64,000 nucleotides of DNA from an uncultured Clostridia bacterium (GCA_934133005.1 CAKPAI010000005.1:22030-86029), one strand, 5' to 3'; shown: positions 55,368 to 63,425, numbered from the stretch's first letter. Made by a program: numbers and translations. Notes: generated by a model not told the origin, from the sequence alone.

Positions 55368-55841
55368 ATGAAAATTAAACAGTTAATAATTTTATCATTA
55401 GACATAATATTTATAATAGCAATTATATATTTTCTTATGAATTATAAGTTATATATTGTATCTTCTGGAAGTATGGAACCATATTTAAAAACTAATGAAC
55501 TTATTTTAGTAAAAAGACATCTAAATAGTTATTCAGTTGGAGATATAATTTGCTATAATGATGAATCTATGAAATTCCCAATAACTCACAGAATTATAAA
55601 TATTGAAAATGATAACTATTATACTAAAGGTGATTACAATAATATAGCAGACTTTTACCCAACAAATATTGATAATATCATAGGAAAAGTAATCTGGCAT
55701 TCTTACTATTTCGGAATGTTATACAAAAATTTTAGATTCCAGTTATTATTTTTATTAATTCTAATGTTTATTATTATAAACGTATTTAATTCCCAAACTA
55801 AATTTTTTCATATTCTTCAATTTAGAGAAGGTAAAATTTAA
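55368..55841 (+). CDS. sipW: Signal peptidase I, SipW (archaeal-like) type
   Basis: 157 residues with membrane helices at both ends (about residues 6-26 and 124-142). The catalytic Ser is in SSGSMEP, and PITHRI holds the His that replaces the usual Lys in SipW/ER-type enzymes; KGDYNN is also conserved. It should cleave the neighbouring TasA-like and LGKY-type precursors. AGGAG precedes the ATG; the stop overlaps the next start by one base. Confidence 0.9.
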   Translation: MKIKQLIILSLDIIFIIAIIYFLMNYKLYIVSSGSMEPYLKTNELILVKRHLNSYSVGDIICYNDESMKFPITHRIINIENDNYYTKGDYNNIADFYPTNIDNIIGKVIWHSYYFGMLYKNFRFQLLFLLILMFIIINVFNSQTKFFHILQFREGKI

Positions 55842-56326
55842 TGAAATTCATAAAAATTTTTTCAATAATTTTTGTTCTAACATTTTCAATTTATTTCTCA
55901 GTTTCAAAGTACCATAGAAGTTTCATTGGAAATATTAATATATCAATTGCTAAGCCAATATTAGAAGTACAAATTCTAGAATCAAATAAGATTATTGCAA
56001 ATTCTACGAAGCAAGTATTATTCAAAGTTTCAAATTTCACTAAATCTAATACAATTTCAGATGTTAAATTAAAGTATAATATGATGATTTATATTTCTTG
56101 TTTATCTGATATAAAATCAATAAAATTATACAAATATTATGGTAGTACATTAAATTGCATTCCAATAACAAAAGAAGAATTATTTATAAAGTTAGAAGAA
56201 GATCAAATACTTAAAGCAGATACCTCTAATGAAGATATTTATTCTTTAGATATAGATTTATCTGATTTCAGTTACTCACAAAATTTAGACATAACTATAG
56301 ATGTAATTGCCTCCCAAATAATATGA
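55841..56326 (+). CDS. Secreted or anchored protein, SipW cluster
   Basis: 161 residues with an N-terminal hydrophobic signal segment (about residues 4-22) and an outer domain with alternating strands (ISIAKPILEVQILESNKIIANST, DLSDFSYSQNLDITIDVIASQ). The start overlaps the sipW stop (TAATG), which shows translational coupling. The pattern after the signal resembles short TasA-like proteins but no family can be named confidently. Confidence 0.65.
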   Translation: MKFIKIFSIIFVLTFSIYFSVSKYHRSFIGNINISIAKPILEVQILESNKIIANSTKQVLFKVSNFTKSNTISDVKLKYNMMIYISCLSDIKSIKLYKYYGSTLNCIPITKEELFIKLEEDQILKADTSNEDIYSLDIDLSDFSYSQNLDITIDVIASQII

Positions 56327-56343
56327 AAAGGACTTAAATAACT

Positions 56344-57735
56344 ATGAACAAATATTTACTAATTTTTATACTTATTACATTAACTTTTATATTTATTATT
56401 CCTAATGTATTAGGAAAATATATAATATGTGCAAGTGACTCTATAAGTTATTCTATAAATATTGATAATTTATATCCAGTACTTACAATTACTGATATAA
56501 ATAATAGTATTATAAATGACGGAGATATAGCAATTACAAGTGTTATGGTAAGTTTTAGTTCGAATATTTCAAATTCTTATTATGAATATAGTATAAATGC
56601 AGATTTTAGTAGTTCTCCAAAATATAACTTAGAAAACACTTCTACTTTATCCAAATCAGGAAATTATAGGGTTACTATAATTGATAGAAATGGAAATACT
56701 ACTCAGGTTTCATTTGAATTAAGAAAAGGAGTTTGTAAAGATGAATTAGATAGATATTATTTAAGCCTTTCAGATGCATTAAAATTAAAAAATAATTGTA
56801 AGTCAGAGATAACACTTTTAGCAAATATTTCAGAGGATTCTTCGATATTTTCAAATATGAGTATTAGTATTAATGTCAATAGTTATAAATTATATGGTTC
56901 TTTTAATGTAAGCCGGTGATTCAACATTAACTATAGGGCGGAGGTAGAGTACGTGGTTCATATTCAAAACCTACATTTAATGTTGAAGGAACACTTAACA
57001 TACTAGACCGGAACATATAGAGGAAATAGTAGTAATATAATAACTATACAAAATAATGGTATTTGTAATATTTATAATGGTAATTTTTTAAATTCTTCGT
57101 CTGATTATTGTATAAATGTTAATTCAGGAACTTTAAATATATTAGGTGGTAATTTAGAAAATACAAGTGCTTATTCTGTTATAAATGTATCAAAAGGTGA
57201 TGCGTATATATCTAATGCAACTATTACACAAAGTTCTGAAGGATTTACTAAAGCTATAACTTTTGCAAAAGGCAAATTGGAGATAAACAATAATACCATA
57301 ATATCTTCGAAAAATTCTATTTTAGAAGCTTTAAATGGCTCTGAAGTAATTTTAAAATCTGGAGTTTTTTATGGAATACTTACCGTATTAGGAGGTAAGT
57401 CTAGTTTAAAAATCGAAAAAAATGCAAAAATAATTAGTGAAACTTCAGCAACTACAATTACAGCTTATAATAAAGTTGATATAGAGGGAGGAGAGGTTGA
57501 ACAAAAAGGCTCAGGTAAAGCTATTCAAATTTCAAATGGACTATGCAATATTTATGATAATGCGAAAATTTCCAGTAATGGAGAATATACAATATATTCG
57601 GCATATATAAATTCTGTGTTAAATGTTGAAAATTCTACAATTATAAATAATGCATCAAATGGCTATGCAATATATAAATATTCTGGAACTATAAATGTCA
57701 AAAATGCAAATATAATTGGAAATGTACAATATTAA
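56344..57735 (+). CDS. Beta-helix surface protein with three +1 shifts at CGG
   Basis: About 462 residues if assembled. N-terminal signal (LLIFILITLTFIFIIPNVLGKY), an Ig-like part (SVMVSFSSNIS...TQVSFELRKG), then a right-handed beta-helix of repeats such as GICNIYNGNFLNSS and GTLNILGGNLENTS. In-frame CGG codons at 56914, 56939 and 57009 are each followed in frame by a stop (TGA at 56917, TAG at 56945, TAG at 57018). Moving +1 at each CGG gives a continuous frame, ..VSGDSTLTIGGGRVRGS..LNILDGTYRGNSS.., which returns to the original phase. Part of the SipW cluster. Confidence 0.85.
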
Positions 57736-57741
57736 AGATAA

Positions 57742-57789
57742 AAATAAAGATATTGAAGATGTTATAAAAATTTTCAATGTCTTTATTTG
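57742..57789 (+). terminator. Terminator of SipW cluster
   Basis: AAATAAAGA..TTGA pairs with TCAA..TCTTTATTT around an A/T-rich loop. Confidence 0.7.
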
Positions 57790-57822
57790 ACTTTCAAGTT
57801 ATTAATTAAATAATATTTAATA

Positions 57823-58075
57823 TTGACTTTCAAATATTTTTATGTTATATAATTATCTTAATGAAGAGATTAAAAAAATAAATTAAAAAACATTGCATAC
57901 TTTATAATTTTTTTTAATACAAAGTAGGGGAAGAACCTTGATATTACTGATATTTATTATAAAGAATATATAAAACATTGCACAAAATCAATCTTTTGTG
58001 TAAAAAGGAGTAGGCGCAAAATATAAAACCATACATATATGGTCCTACCCGCAAAATCTTGCTACTCCTTGCTAT
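57823..58075 (+). ncRNA. Candidate structured RNA with own promoter
   Basis: In a gap of more than 800 bases without a gene (57736-58592), TTGACT (57823-57828) and TATAAT (57848-57853) with 19-base spacing are followed by hairpin CACAAAA/TTTTGTG (57981-58000) and by AAGGAGTAG (58005-58013) pairing with CTACTCCTT (58062-58070). Inside, ACCATA pairs with TATGGT, and GTAGG/CCTAC offers an alternative pairing that competes with the outer stem. It matches no riboswitch class that I recognise. RNA identity is inferred. Confidence 0.3.
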
Positions 58076-58134
58076 TACTAGTATTTAAGCTATTTATTCT
58101 AACAACAAGTTATATGTCTAAAAAATAAAAACGC

Positions 58135-58156
58135 CTTAAAATCGATTCTCGTGCGT
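58135..58156 (+). repeat. 22-base repeat copy 1
   Basis: CTTAAAATCGATT, three bases, GTGCGT. The same pattern with a different three-base centre recurs at 58300-58321. AAAATCGATT is nearly palindromic. Function unknown. Confidence 0.55.
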
Positions 58157-58299
58157 CGCTTTTTTAGCCTTTTTTGAGCATTTTTAATAAATGCCTAAAA
58201 ATCAGCATTTTACTAAAATTTATATAATAAACACTGGATTTATAAATTAGCATATCTAATCATAAACATATAACTTTGTTTAATTAAATATAAAAATGT

Positions 58300-58321
58300 C
58301 TTAAAATCGATTTTAGTGCGT
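58300..58321 (+). repeat. 22-base repeat copy 2
   Basis: Matches 58135-58156 at 19 of 22 positions or better; differences fall in the central three bases. Confidence 0.55.
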
Positions 58322-58592
58322 TATAATTATAAAACTATATTATGGATTTGTAATCTAAAATTATATAATATTTATAAGAAAATTTATTAAATTATTTTAT
58401 TAAATTATAATGTAAAATTATTTACAATCATTATTAACAAATGTTCGTTAATAAAAAATTATATGAAAAATTTAACTTTACACAAAATTTTAAATTCTAA
58501 AATTTCTAAATCTTAATTACTAAATTTTTTTACTTTAAATTTTAAATTTCTTTTTTATACTTTTTATACATTTCTAAAAATAGCCTATTCCC

Positions 58593-58769
58593 CTATTCCC
58601 TACTTAATATTTTTTTCGCATTATTATATGAAATCATAATATGACTTGGTGCAAAAACAATTGAAGCTATAATGAGCAAAATTGATCTATTTATAATTCC
58701 ACTAAATTCATTATTATAGTTCCTTTCTATCATAGATCTTATAAGAGATTCTATATGATTGTAATACAT
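58593..58769 (-). CDS. Small hypothetical protein or gene fragment
   Basis: 58 residues from the ATG at 58769 (AAAGGAC upstream), containing one hydrophobic stretch (SILLIIASIVFAPSHIMISY). It lies next to a degenerate gene and may itself be the end of something larger. No family recognised. Confidence 0.35.
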   Translation of the reverse strand: MYYNHIESLIRSMIERNYNNEFSGIINRSILLIIASIVFAPSHIMISYNNAKKILSRE

Positions 58770-58801
58770 TAGTCCTTTTTTCCTTTCTTTATTTTTAATT
58801 T

Positions 58802-59149
58802 TCAAAATATGTTATCATTTTTTAGCCAATTTCTATTTTCTTCTTTTATTTTAACACTACCATTATTTTCTTCAAAAGTTATGTTTGAATTATTGGTTTC
58901 AACTTTAAAATCATCTCCTGTTTTTATATCTAAAATTCCTTCAATATAATTATTATTTACACCCAAAAAGCCTACAATTTGTTCATCTAAAACATAAACA
59001 TATATATTTGCTTTTGGTAGAATATATTTTACATATTAATAATTATCTTTTCAATATTTTTTTGCAATGAAATTATGAGTTCTTATATTTTCATTTTTCC
59101 ATATTTCCATTACAGCATTTAGATCTTTCTTTTCAAATTTTCTTATCAT
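58802..59149 (-). pseudogene. Degenerate GNAT / DUF4097-like chimera
   Basis: From the ATG at 59149 the frame reads MIRKFEKKDLNAVMEIWKNENI, the start of a GNAT acetyltransferase, then meets TGA and TAA codons, and continues in the same frame as YVYVLDEQIVGFLGVNNNYIEGI. The acetyl-CoA site is absent: the sequence runs directly into KTGDDFKVETNNSNITFEE..., which looks like a DUF4097-type beta-strand protein. A decayed fusion caused by deletion is the simplest reading. Confidence 0.6.
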
Positions 59150-59400
59150 ATTTCTATCACCTTTTATTTTAAGCTTTTTATTTGATTTTTTACTATACAA
59201 TTAAATTCCCTATATTTTCTCTTATAAATCCTTGCATTAGAAATATTGCTATTAAACATTCAATTTACACCAGTTAAATTTGACTCTTCATCTTTAATTC
59301 TATATAAATTTTCTATTTTTATTTTAATAAGTATTTCTCCTTTATTTTACTAAAAATAATTTTATCATAAATTCTTATCTTTAACAATGCCTTATAAAAA

Positions 59401-59443
59401 ACTGTGGACAGCAGAGAGTATTATTCTCTCTGTTGTCCACAGT
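59401..59443. terminator. Long bidirectional terminator
   Basis: An 18-base arm (59401-59418) pairs with 59426-59443 almost perfectly (one wobble), with A-run and T-run on its sides. It ends the minus-strand gene 59472-59702. Confidence 0.92.
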
Positions 59444-59471
59444 TTTATTAAAATTCTAAGTATAATAATTA

Positions 59472-59702
59472 TTATAACATTTTGAGTTTTTCTATAAATC
59501 TTTCTCTCTCTTCTGGTGTTAGTGTTCTGTATTCAACATTGCTTCTAATCATTGGAAGAGCTGCGAAAGGACGTGCTGCATCGTATTTTTGTTCCAGGTA
59601 ATCAAACGAAGGAAACGCTGATCTAATATTTCCATCTAGAATATAAATATACCAGCCGCGTTCAAAAAGATCATCTAAAGAATCATCTAGTTGATATGAC
59701 AT
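59472..59702 (-). CDS. Small soluble ORFan, GC-richer
   Basis: 76 residues from the ATG at 59702 (TGGAG upstream; the earlier ATG at 59717 overlaps this site). Contains DDLFERGWYIYILDGNIRSAFPSFDYLEQKYD and TPEERERFIEKLKML. Arg codons include CGC and CGT, unlike host genes. No in-frame CGG. Single-gene cassette with a very strong terminator. No family recognised. Confidence 0.55.
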   Translation of the reverse strand: MSYQLDDSLDDLFERGWYIYILDGNIRSAFPSFDYLEQKYDAARPFAALPMIRSNVEYRTLTPEERERFIEKLKML

Positions 59703-59960
59703 TAAAATCATCTCCATTCAATTTTCAAAAGTCTTTCTACAATTTTAGCGCTAACTTCCATTATCACAGAAAAAGATATGCATAGTATTCTCCTTAGCAA
59801 GACTATCTTTGTTTAATTCGCGATAGTTACGAATATTTTATGCATTCATTATAGTATATTGGGTTTGATATGTCAACAAACACAAATAGCAACTGTTCAT
59901 TATTGTATTTTTACCTTACTAGTATTTATAGCAATAAATTATTTTTCCAATTTCATATAA

Positions 59961-59999
59961 AAAGCGTAGACACACACCTACAGGTTGCATCTACGCTTT
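59961..59999 (-). terminator. Terminator for 60033-60236 gene
   Basis: AAAGCGTAGA (59961-59970) pairs with TCTACGCTTT (59990-59999); on the minus strand T follows. A short dyad ACCTACAGGT lies in the loop. Confidence 0.85.
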
Positions 60000-60032
60000 A
60001 ATTTGTAGGCTACATCCTACAATTCCACTATG

Positions 60033-60236
60033 TCATTTCGTTTTTTCTACAAACCACTTGGCTGTATCAGGGACATACAAAGTTCGAATGCCTCCATCTT
60101 CGCCGAAGCAATGGTCATAACGGTAGTTGCCCATTGGTCGATTTGCAAGCTCAGCTTGCAAGCATCTAATTTCTGACTGTAAGTCTCTAATGTACTCTGC
60201 TTGATGTCTATAGACTTCGCTATTTGATAAAGACAT
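60033..60236 (-). CDS. Small coiled-coil ORFan, GC-richer
   Basis: 67 residues: an N-terminal heptad-like helix (HQAEYIRDLQSEIRCLQAELANRP) and a C-terminal GEDGGIRTLYVPDTAKWFVEK. AAGGAGGA precedes the ATG. Own terminator. GC-richer codons (CGA, CGG-free). No family recognised; may form a dimer. Confidence 0.55.
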   Translation of the reverse strand: MSLSNSEVYRHQAEYIRDLQSEIRCLQAELANRPMGNYRYDHCFGEDGGIRTLYVPDTAKWFVEKTK

Positions 60237-60495
60237 ACTTTATCCTCCTTTTAACGTTAGACATTATGTTGTATTGCGAACAAAAAACTAAAATATATTA
60301 TAGTGCAAAATTTATTTCATATCAAGCTTTTGTATTAGAAATATTATTAAATATTTAAATTAAACGCAAATTATTAATTTCAAATGGTGATTTTCCCAAG
60401 AATTAATTGAATCCTCAATAATTTCGTGCTATAATAAGTTCATTGTTCGTTAGAAATCACTTGATTTATTCCGAAAATAAAATGGGGGTATCTTT

Positions 60496-60861
60496 ATGAA
60501 AATTTATAACCCAGCTTTTCGTAGAGTTTTACACAAAAGGCAAACACCTTCAGCATACGAAATAGAATTGCTGAATTGCGTTGACGATTTAGAAAAATTA
60601 GCTTTCGGTGAAGGAAATTATACTAGCTTTCGCTTAAGACTTCGCACATATGCAGAAACAGAAGAAGGAGGATATCGTTTAACAGAAAAAGAACGGTTGC
60701 GTCTACTTCACCACAGAATTTCCGAGTTAAAATCAATCTTAATCAAACAAGGTAAAGGCTTCGAAATAGAGAAACTAGACAAAGCAAATACCGAAGCAAA
60801 TATCCAGCATCATGCTGAGAGATGGATTGTCAAGAAAGAAGGAACAGAGAATAAAAAATAG
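60496..60861 (+). CDS. Small basic helical ORFan, GC-richer
   Basis: 121 residues rich in Arg, Lys and Glu (RRVLHKRQTPSAYEIELL, RLTEKERLRLLHHRISELKS). One in-frame CGG (60694) is read as Arg in KERLRLL. GGGGG lies ahead of the ATG. It has its own terminator and sits alone. The predicted helical, charged nature could suit nucleic-acid or protein binding, but no family is recognised. Confidence 0.6.
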   Translation: MKIYNPAFRRVLHKRQTPSAYEIELLNCVDDLEKLAFGEGNYTSFRLRLRTYAETEEGGYRLTEKERLRLLHHRISELKSILIKQGKGFEIEKLDKANTEANIQHHAERWIVKKEGTENKK

Positions 60862-60889
60862 TGTTAAAATGTACTATGTATAGTACTAA

Positions 60890-60934
60890 AAATCCGTGGG
60901 AATATGTCTTCAGACAATTCTCACGGATTTTATA
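60890..60934 (+). terminator. Terminator of 60496-60861 gene
   Basis: A 14-base arm (60890-60903) pairs with 60917-60930 with one mismatch, followed by T. Confidence 0.85.
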
Positions 60935-60962
60935 ATTAAACTTATTAGATATCTTTGTTATT

Positions 60963-61307
60963 TTAATTTTTTATAATATATAATTTTTTATTACATGTAT
61001 GGCATTGATAATGAAAATCTTCTCGAATCTCTAATTGCTCTGTACTTTCTTTGCCAATAATACTGCTTAAATCTTTTATACATCTATCATGATATATATA
61101 ATATTTATCTTCTTTAATATTATAAACAACTCTTCCTCTTGGAAAATAATCAAAATCAACATGATACTTTTTATAATAATATTTATCCCAAACTTCCATA
61201 TGACTTTGAGGATAATTTATAAAATCACCATATTTTTCTCCATTTTCTTTTTTACAAGAATGAATTAAAAATTTTCCATTAACCACAAAGAATAATCTAA
61301 CATCCAT
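60963..61307 (-). CDS. Hypothetical protein with Cys-x-x-Cys tail
   Basis: 114 residues: MDVRLFFVVNGKFLIHSC..GDFINYPQSHMEVWDKYY...VDFDYFPRGRVVYN..., ending with HYQCHTCNKKLYII. The pattern recurs as an unnamed family in Clostridia, as far as I recall. AAGGAGAAA precedes the ATG. Host-like AT-rich codons. Function unknown. Confidence 0.65.
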   Translation of the reverse strand: MDVRLFFVVNGKFLIHSCKKENGEKYGDFINYPQSHMEVWDKYYYKKYHVDFDYFPRGRVVYNIKEDKYYIYHDRCIKDLSSIIGKESTEQLEIREDFHYQCHTCNKKLYIIKN

Positions 61308-61385
61308 GTGTTTTTCTCCTTATATCAATTTTTATAGCTTAAAGTCCCATTTATTTTATAAATTTTTTAATATAATAGCTAAAAT

Positions 61386-61892
61386 CTATCTTATTTTTAT
61401 TCTTGTTAAATATTCTTTTTTTGTTTCTCCTACTATATAAGCACCGTTATTTTGTTGTACTTTTAAAGAAATTTGATTATCTTTATAGACAGATAAATAG
61501 ATTTCATCTTCAGGAATTATCTCTTTGCATTTATCAATAGCTAGTTTCAATCCCTTAGTTGCATATCCCTTTCTTCTAAAATCGGAAAGAATACTATAAC
61601 CAATATGTCCGGGTCCATTTGCCAAGAATTCATTTAAGTAATGTCTTATTTTAAATAATCCTACAATTCTATTATCATTCCACAAAAAATAATAAGTGCA
61701 TGGAACATATCCATTTGGAAGTTGTATTCCCTTTGAATGATTTATCAATTCAGGTATTACTTGCTCTTTAAATTCTTCTTCCGTCTTATCATAATATTTG
61801 TTTTCAAAGCCATTTTCATTTCTTGATATTTTCTTTATTGCCTCATATTCTTCTTTCCAATCTTCTAAATTTGCCTCTTTTAAATATAACAT
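61386..61892 (-). CDS. GNAT-family acetyltransferase
   Basis: 168 residues of the GNAT fold. The acetyl-CoA loop region is SDFRRKGYATKGLKLAIDKCKE (the RxxGxA motif), preceded by GPGHIGYSI and followed by SVYKDNQISLKVQQNNGAYIVGE. Acceptor unknown. AGAGG precedes the ATG. Host-like codons. Confidence 0.85.
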   Translation of the reverse strand: MLYLKEANLEDWKEEYEAIKKISRNENGFENKYYDKTEEEFKEQVIPELINHSKGIQLPNGYVPCTYYFLWNDNRIVGLFKIRHYLNEFLANGPGHIGYSILSDFRRKGYATKGLKLAIDKCKEIIPEDEIYLSVYKDNQISLKVQQNNGAYIVGETKKEYLTRIKIR

Positions 61893-61985
61893 AATTTTCC
61901 TCTATTAATTATTTTTCTATATTTCTATATTTTATTTTCTTGTTTATCATATACTTCATAAAGTATAATTCACTGCTAAAATTAT

Positions 61986-62017
61986 ATAAAAAGAACTACT
62001 ATTTTTCAAGTAGTTCT
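61986..62017 (-). terminator. Terminator for 62061-62282 gene
   Basis: On the minus strand AGAACTAC pairs with GTAGTTCT and is followed by TTTT. Confidence 0.75.
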
Positions 62018-62060
62018 CTAAAACGGAGATGATTAATAATTTCTTTTACTTTTTTCAAAT

Positions 62061-62282
62061 TTATCTAGCAAGTTCAAATCTATTTAATTTAGCTATTATT
62101 GGGTCTAACTTTTCTTCATCTTTAACTACTTTTTTAATCAAATTAATCAGTTCTTTCTCCACTTTTAATGACTCTGTAAATTTACCATCAAGATTCTTTT
62201 TCTTTAATAGCATTGTTTCAAAATCATCACTTATTGAATCATATAGTTGATCTAAAATAGGTCTATTAAATAATTCTTCCAT
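62061..62282 (-). CDS. Small acidic hypothetical protein
   Basis: 73 residues from the ATG at 62282; AGGAGGG lies upstream and the ATG at 62300 overlaps it. Mostly helical and charged (DQLYDSISDDFETMLLKKKNLDG...KKVVKDEEKLDPIIAKLNRFEL). Own terminator. No family recognised. Confidence 0.55.
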   Translation of the reverse strand: MEELFNRPILDQLYDSISDDFETMLLKKKNLDGKFTESLKVEKELINLIKKVVKDEEKLDPIIAKLNRFELAR

Positions 62283-62362
62283 CTCTATATCCCTCCTCAA
62301 AATTATTCTAATATAATTTTTTAAATTTGAGAAATGTACAAAATATTTAATTACAGATTTGA

Positions 62363-62396
62363 CAAAAAAAAGAGTAATATTGAAATAATATCACTC
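62363..62396 (-). terminator. Terminator for 62435-62821 gene
   Basis: On the minus strand a 10-bp interrupted stem ending AGAGT/ACTCT is followed by eight T. Confidence 0.75.
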
Positions 62397-62434
62397 TTAA
62401 AATACCTCTATAACTTGTATTTTTTGCTATGTTT

Positions 62435-62821
62435 CTATGCCCACATATATAATTGACAAATTTTAAATGCTAATAGAATATTAAATACAAAAATAGTCGA
62501 AACATATATAACCTTAACTTTTTTATTTTCAATCTTTTTTGATAAAAATAGACCGAAAACAGTAAGAACAAATACAAATATATTATATACAATTAGTCTT
62601 AAATCATTTGCATTAAAATCTATGTTAAACATATTAGTTTGAGCTGATGGCACGCAACCACATCCAAATATTTCAACAAAAACTTTTTGGTCTAATATGT
62701 TATAAATCGGTGTAAAGAAAAACATAAGTAAGTATGGTAATGATAATATAGCCTTTTTATTCTTCAAATATATAATTATCCATAATGCTAATATAATCAC
62801 TAATATAATATCCCAAATCAT
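62435..62821 (-). CDS. Small polytopic membrane protein
   Basis: 128 residues with about four hydrophobic segments (residues 3-18, 27-45, 72-92 and 104-124). A short outside loop has FGCGCVPSAQTN. GGAGGG precedes the ATG. No family recognised; host-like codon use. Confidence 0.6.
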   Translation of the reverse strand: MIWDIILVIILALWIIIYLKNKKAILSLPYLLMFFFTPIYNILDQKVFVEIFGCGCVPSAQTNMFNIDFNANDLRLIVYNIFVFVLTVFGLFLSKKIENKKVKVIYVSTIFVFNILLAFKICQLYMWA

Positions 62822-62880
62822 ATTTTATTCCCTCCAAAACATAAATTACTATGTATTTATTATTTTTATAAAAATATAAT

Positions 62881-63050
62881 TTACTTATATAACCTTAAAA
62901 CTTGATATTGATATGCTTCATCATTTTCTGTATAGCCAATTGAAATACCCTTTCCATTATTTGCTGTTTTACCAGAGTTAGTTTTTAAACTCCCTCAATC
63001 AAACTATACCAATATTCCTTGTTACTTTCAGTTAGATAATCCGTTCTTAA
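62881..63050 (-). pseudogene. Fragment of an unknown protein
   Basis: On the minus strand LRTDYLTESNKEYWYSLIEGV runs to a stop and, in another frame, KTNSGKTANNGKGISIGYTENDEAYQYQVLRLYK follows to a stop. The two parts read as one protein end with a small deletion or frameshift between them. No complete gene is present. Confidence 0.45.
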
Positions 63051-63090
63051 ATTATTTATTTGTAATGCCTATATATCATAATAATTTGTT

Positions 63091-63425
63091 TTATTCAAAT
63101 TTTATTGACTCTATAATAAATTTACTAATTTCTTTCCATTCATCTGAAAATTCCTTTGTACAATTAAAATTAACTAATCTTAATTTACTATCAACTGAAA
63201 ATACTATTATATGATTATATATTTCTGTATCTGAAGATTGTGTTGTAAATTCCATTTCTCCAATTTTATGATTATTTCTTTCCCAAAAGTTTATTTTTAT
63301 ATCTTTTGAATAATTTTTATATGTAGATTCCATTGTTTTTATATATTCTTCTATTTGAGTATTTTTCATTGCTGCATCATTCATAACTAATGCTACATTA
63401 TTTTTTTAAATTCACTTTTTTTCAT
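63091..63425 (-). CDS. Hypothetical protein with -1 break in A-run
   Basis: From the ATG at 63425 (GGAG upstream) the frame reads MKKSEFKK and stops quickly. With one extra A in the run at 63401-63407 it becomes MKKSEFKKNNVALVMNDAAMKN and joins the open frame ending ..ISKFIIESIKFE, about 112 aa. The remainder has DIKINFWERNNHKIGEMEFTTQSSDTEIYNH. Either an indel, phase variation or an assembly slip. No family recognised. Confidence 0.5.

Noticed and set aside
27981..57011. CGG reassigned to another amino acid (for example Gln or Trp), as in some other lineages
   Set aside because: A sense reassignment would not cure the frame: stops follow within a few codons in the zero frame and the downstream homologous sequence is in the +1 frame.
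27981..57011. Random sequencing or assembly errors as the cause of the CGG breaks
   Set aside because: Not excluded without reads, but seven independent insertions of the same base, always directly before GG and never elsewhere, do not fit a random error model. Kept as the main alternative.
57960..58075. c-di-GMP or other known riboswitch
   Set aside because: Repeated GCAAAA motifs looked suggestive, but the conserved core and pairing of known classes are not met.
59030..59050. UGA read as Trp, suggested by a TGA in a GNAT-like frame
   Set aside because: A TAA follows in the same frame, TGG is used normally throughout, and a full RF2 gene is present; yabP also ends with TGA.
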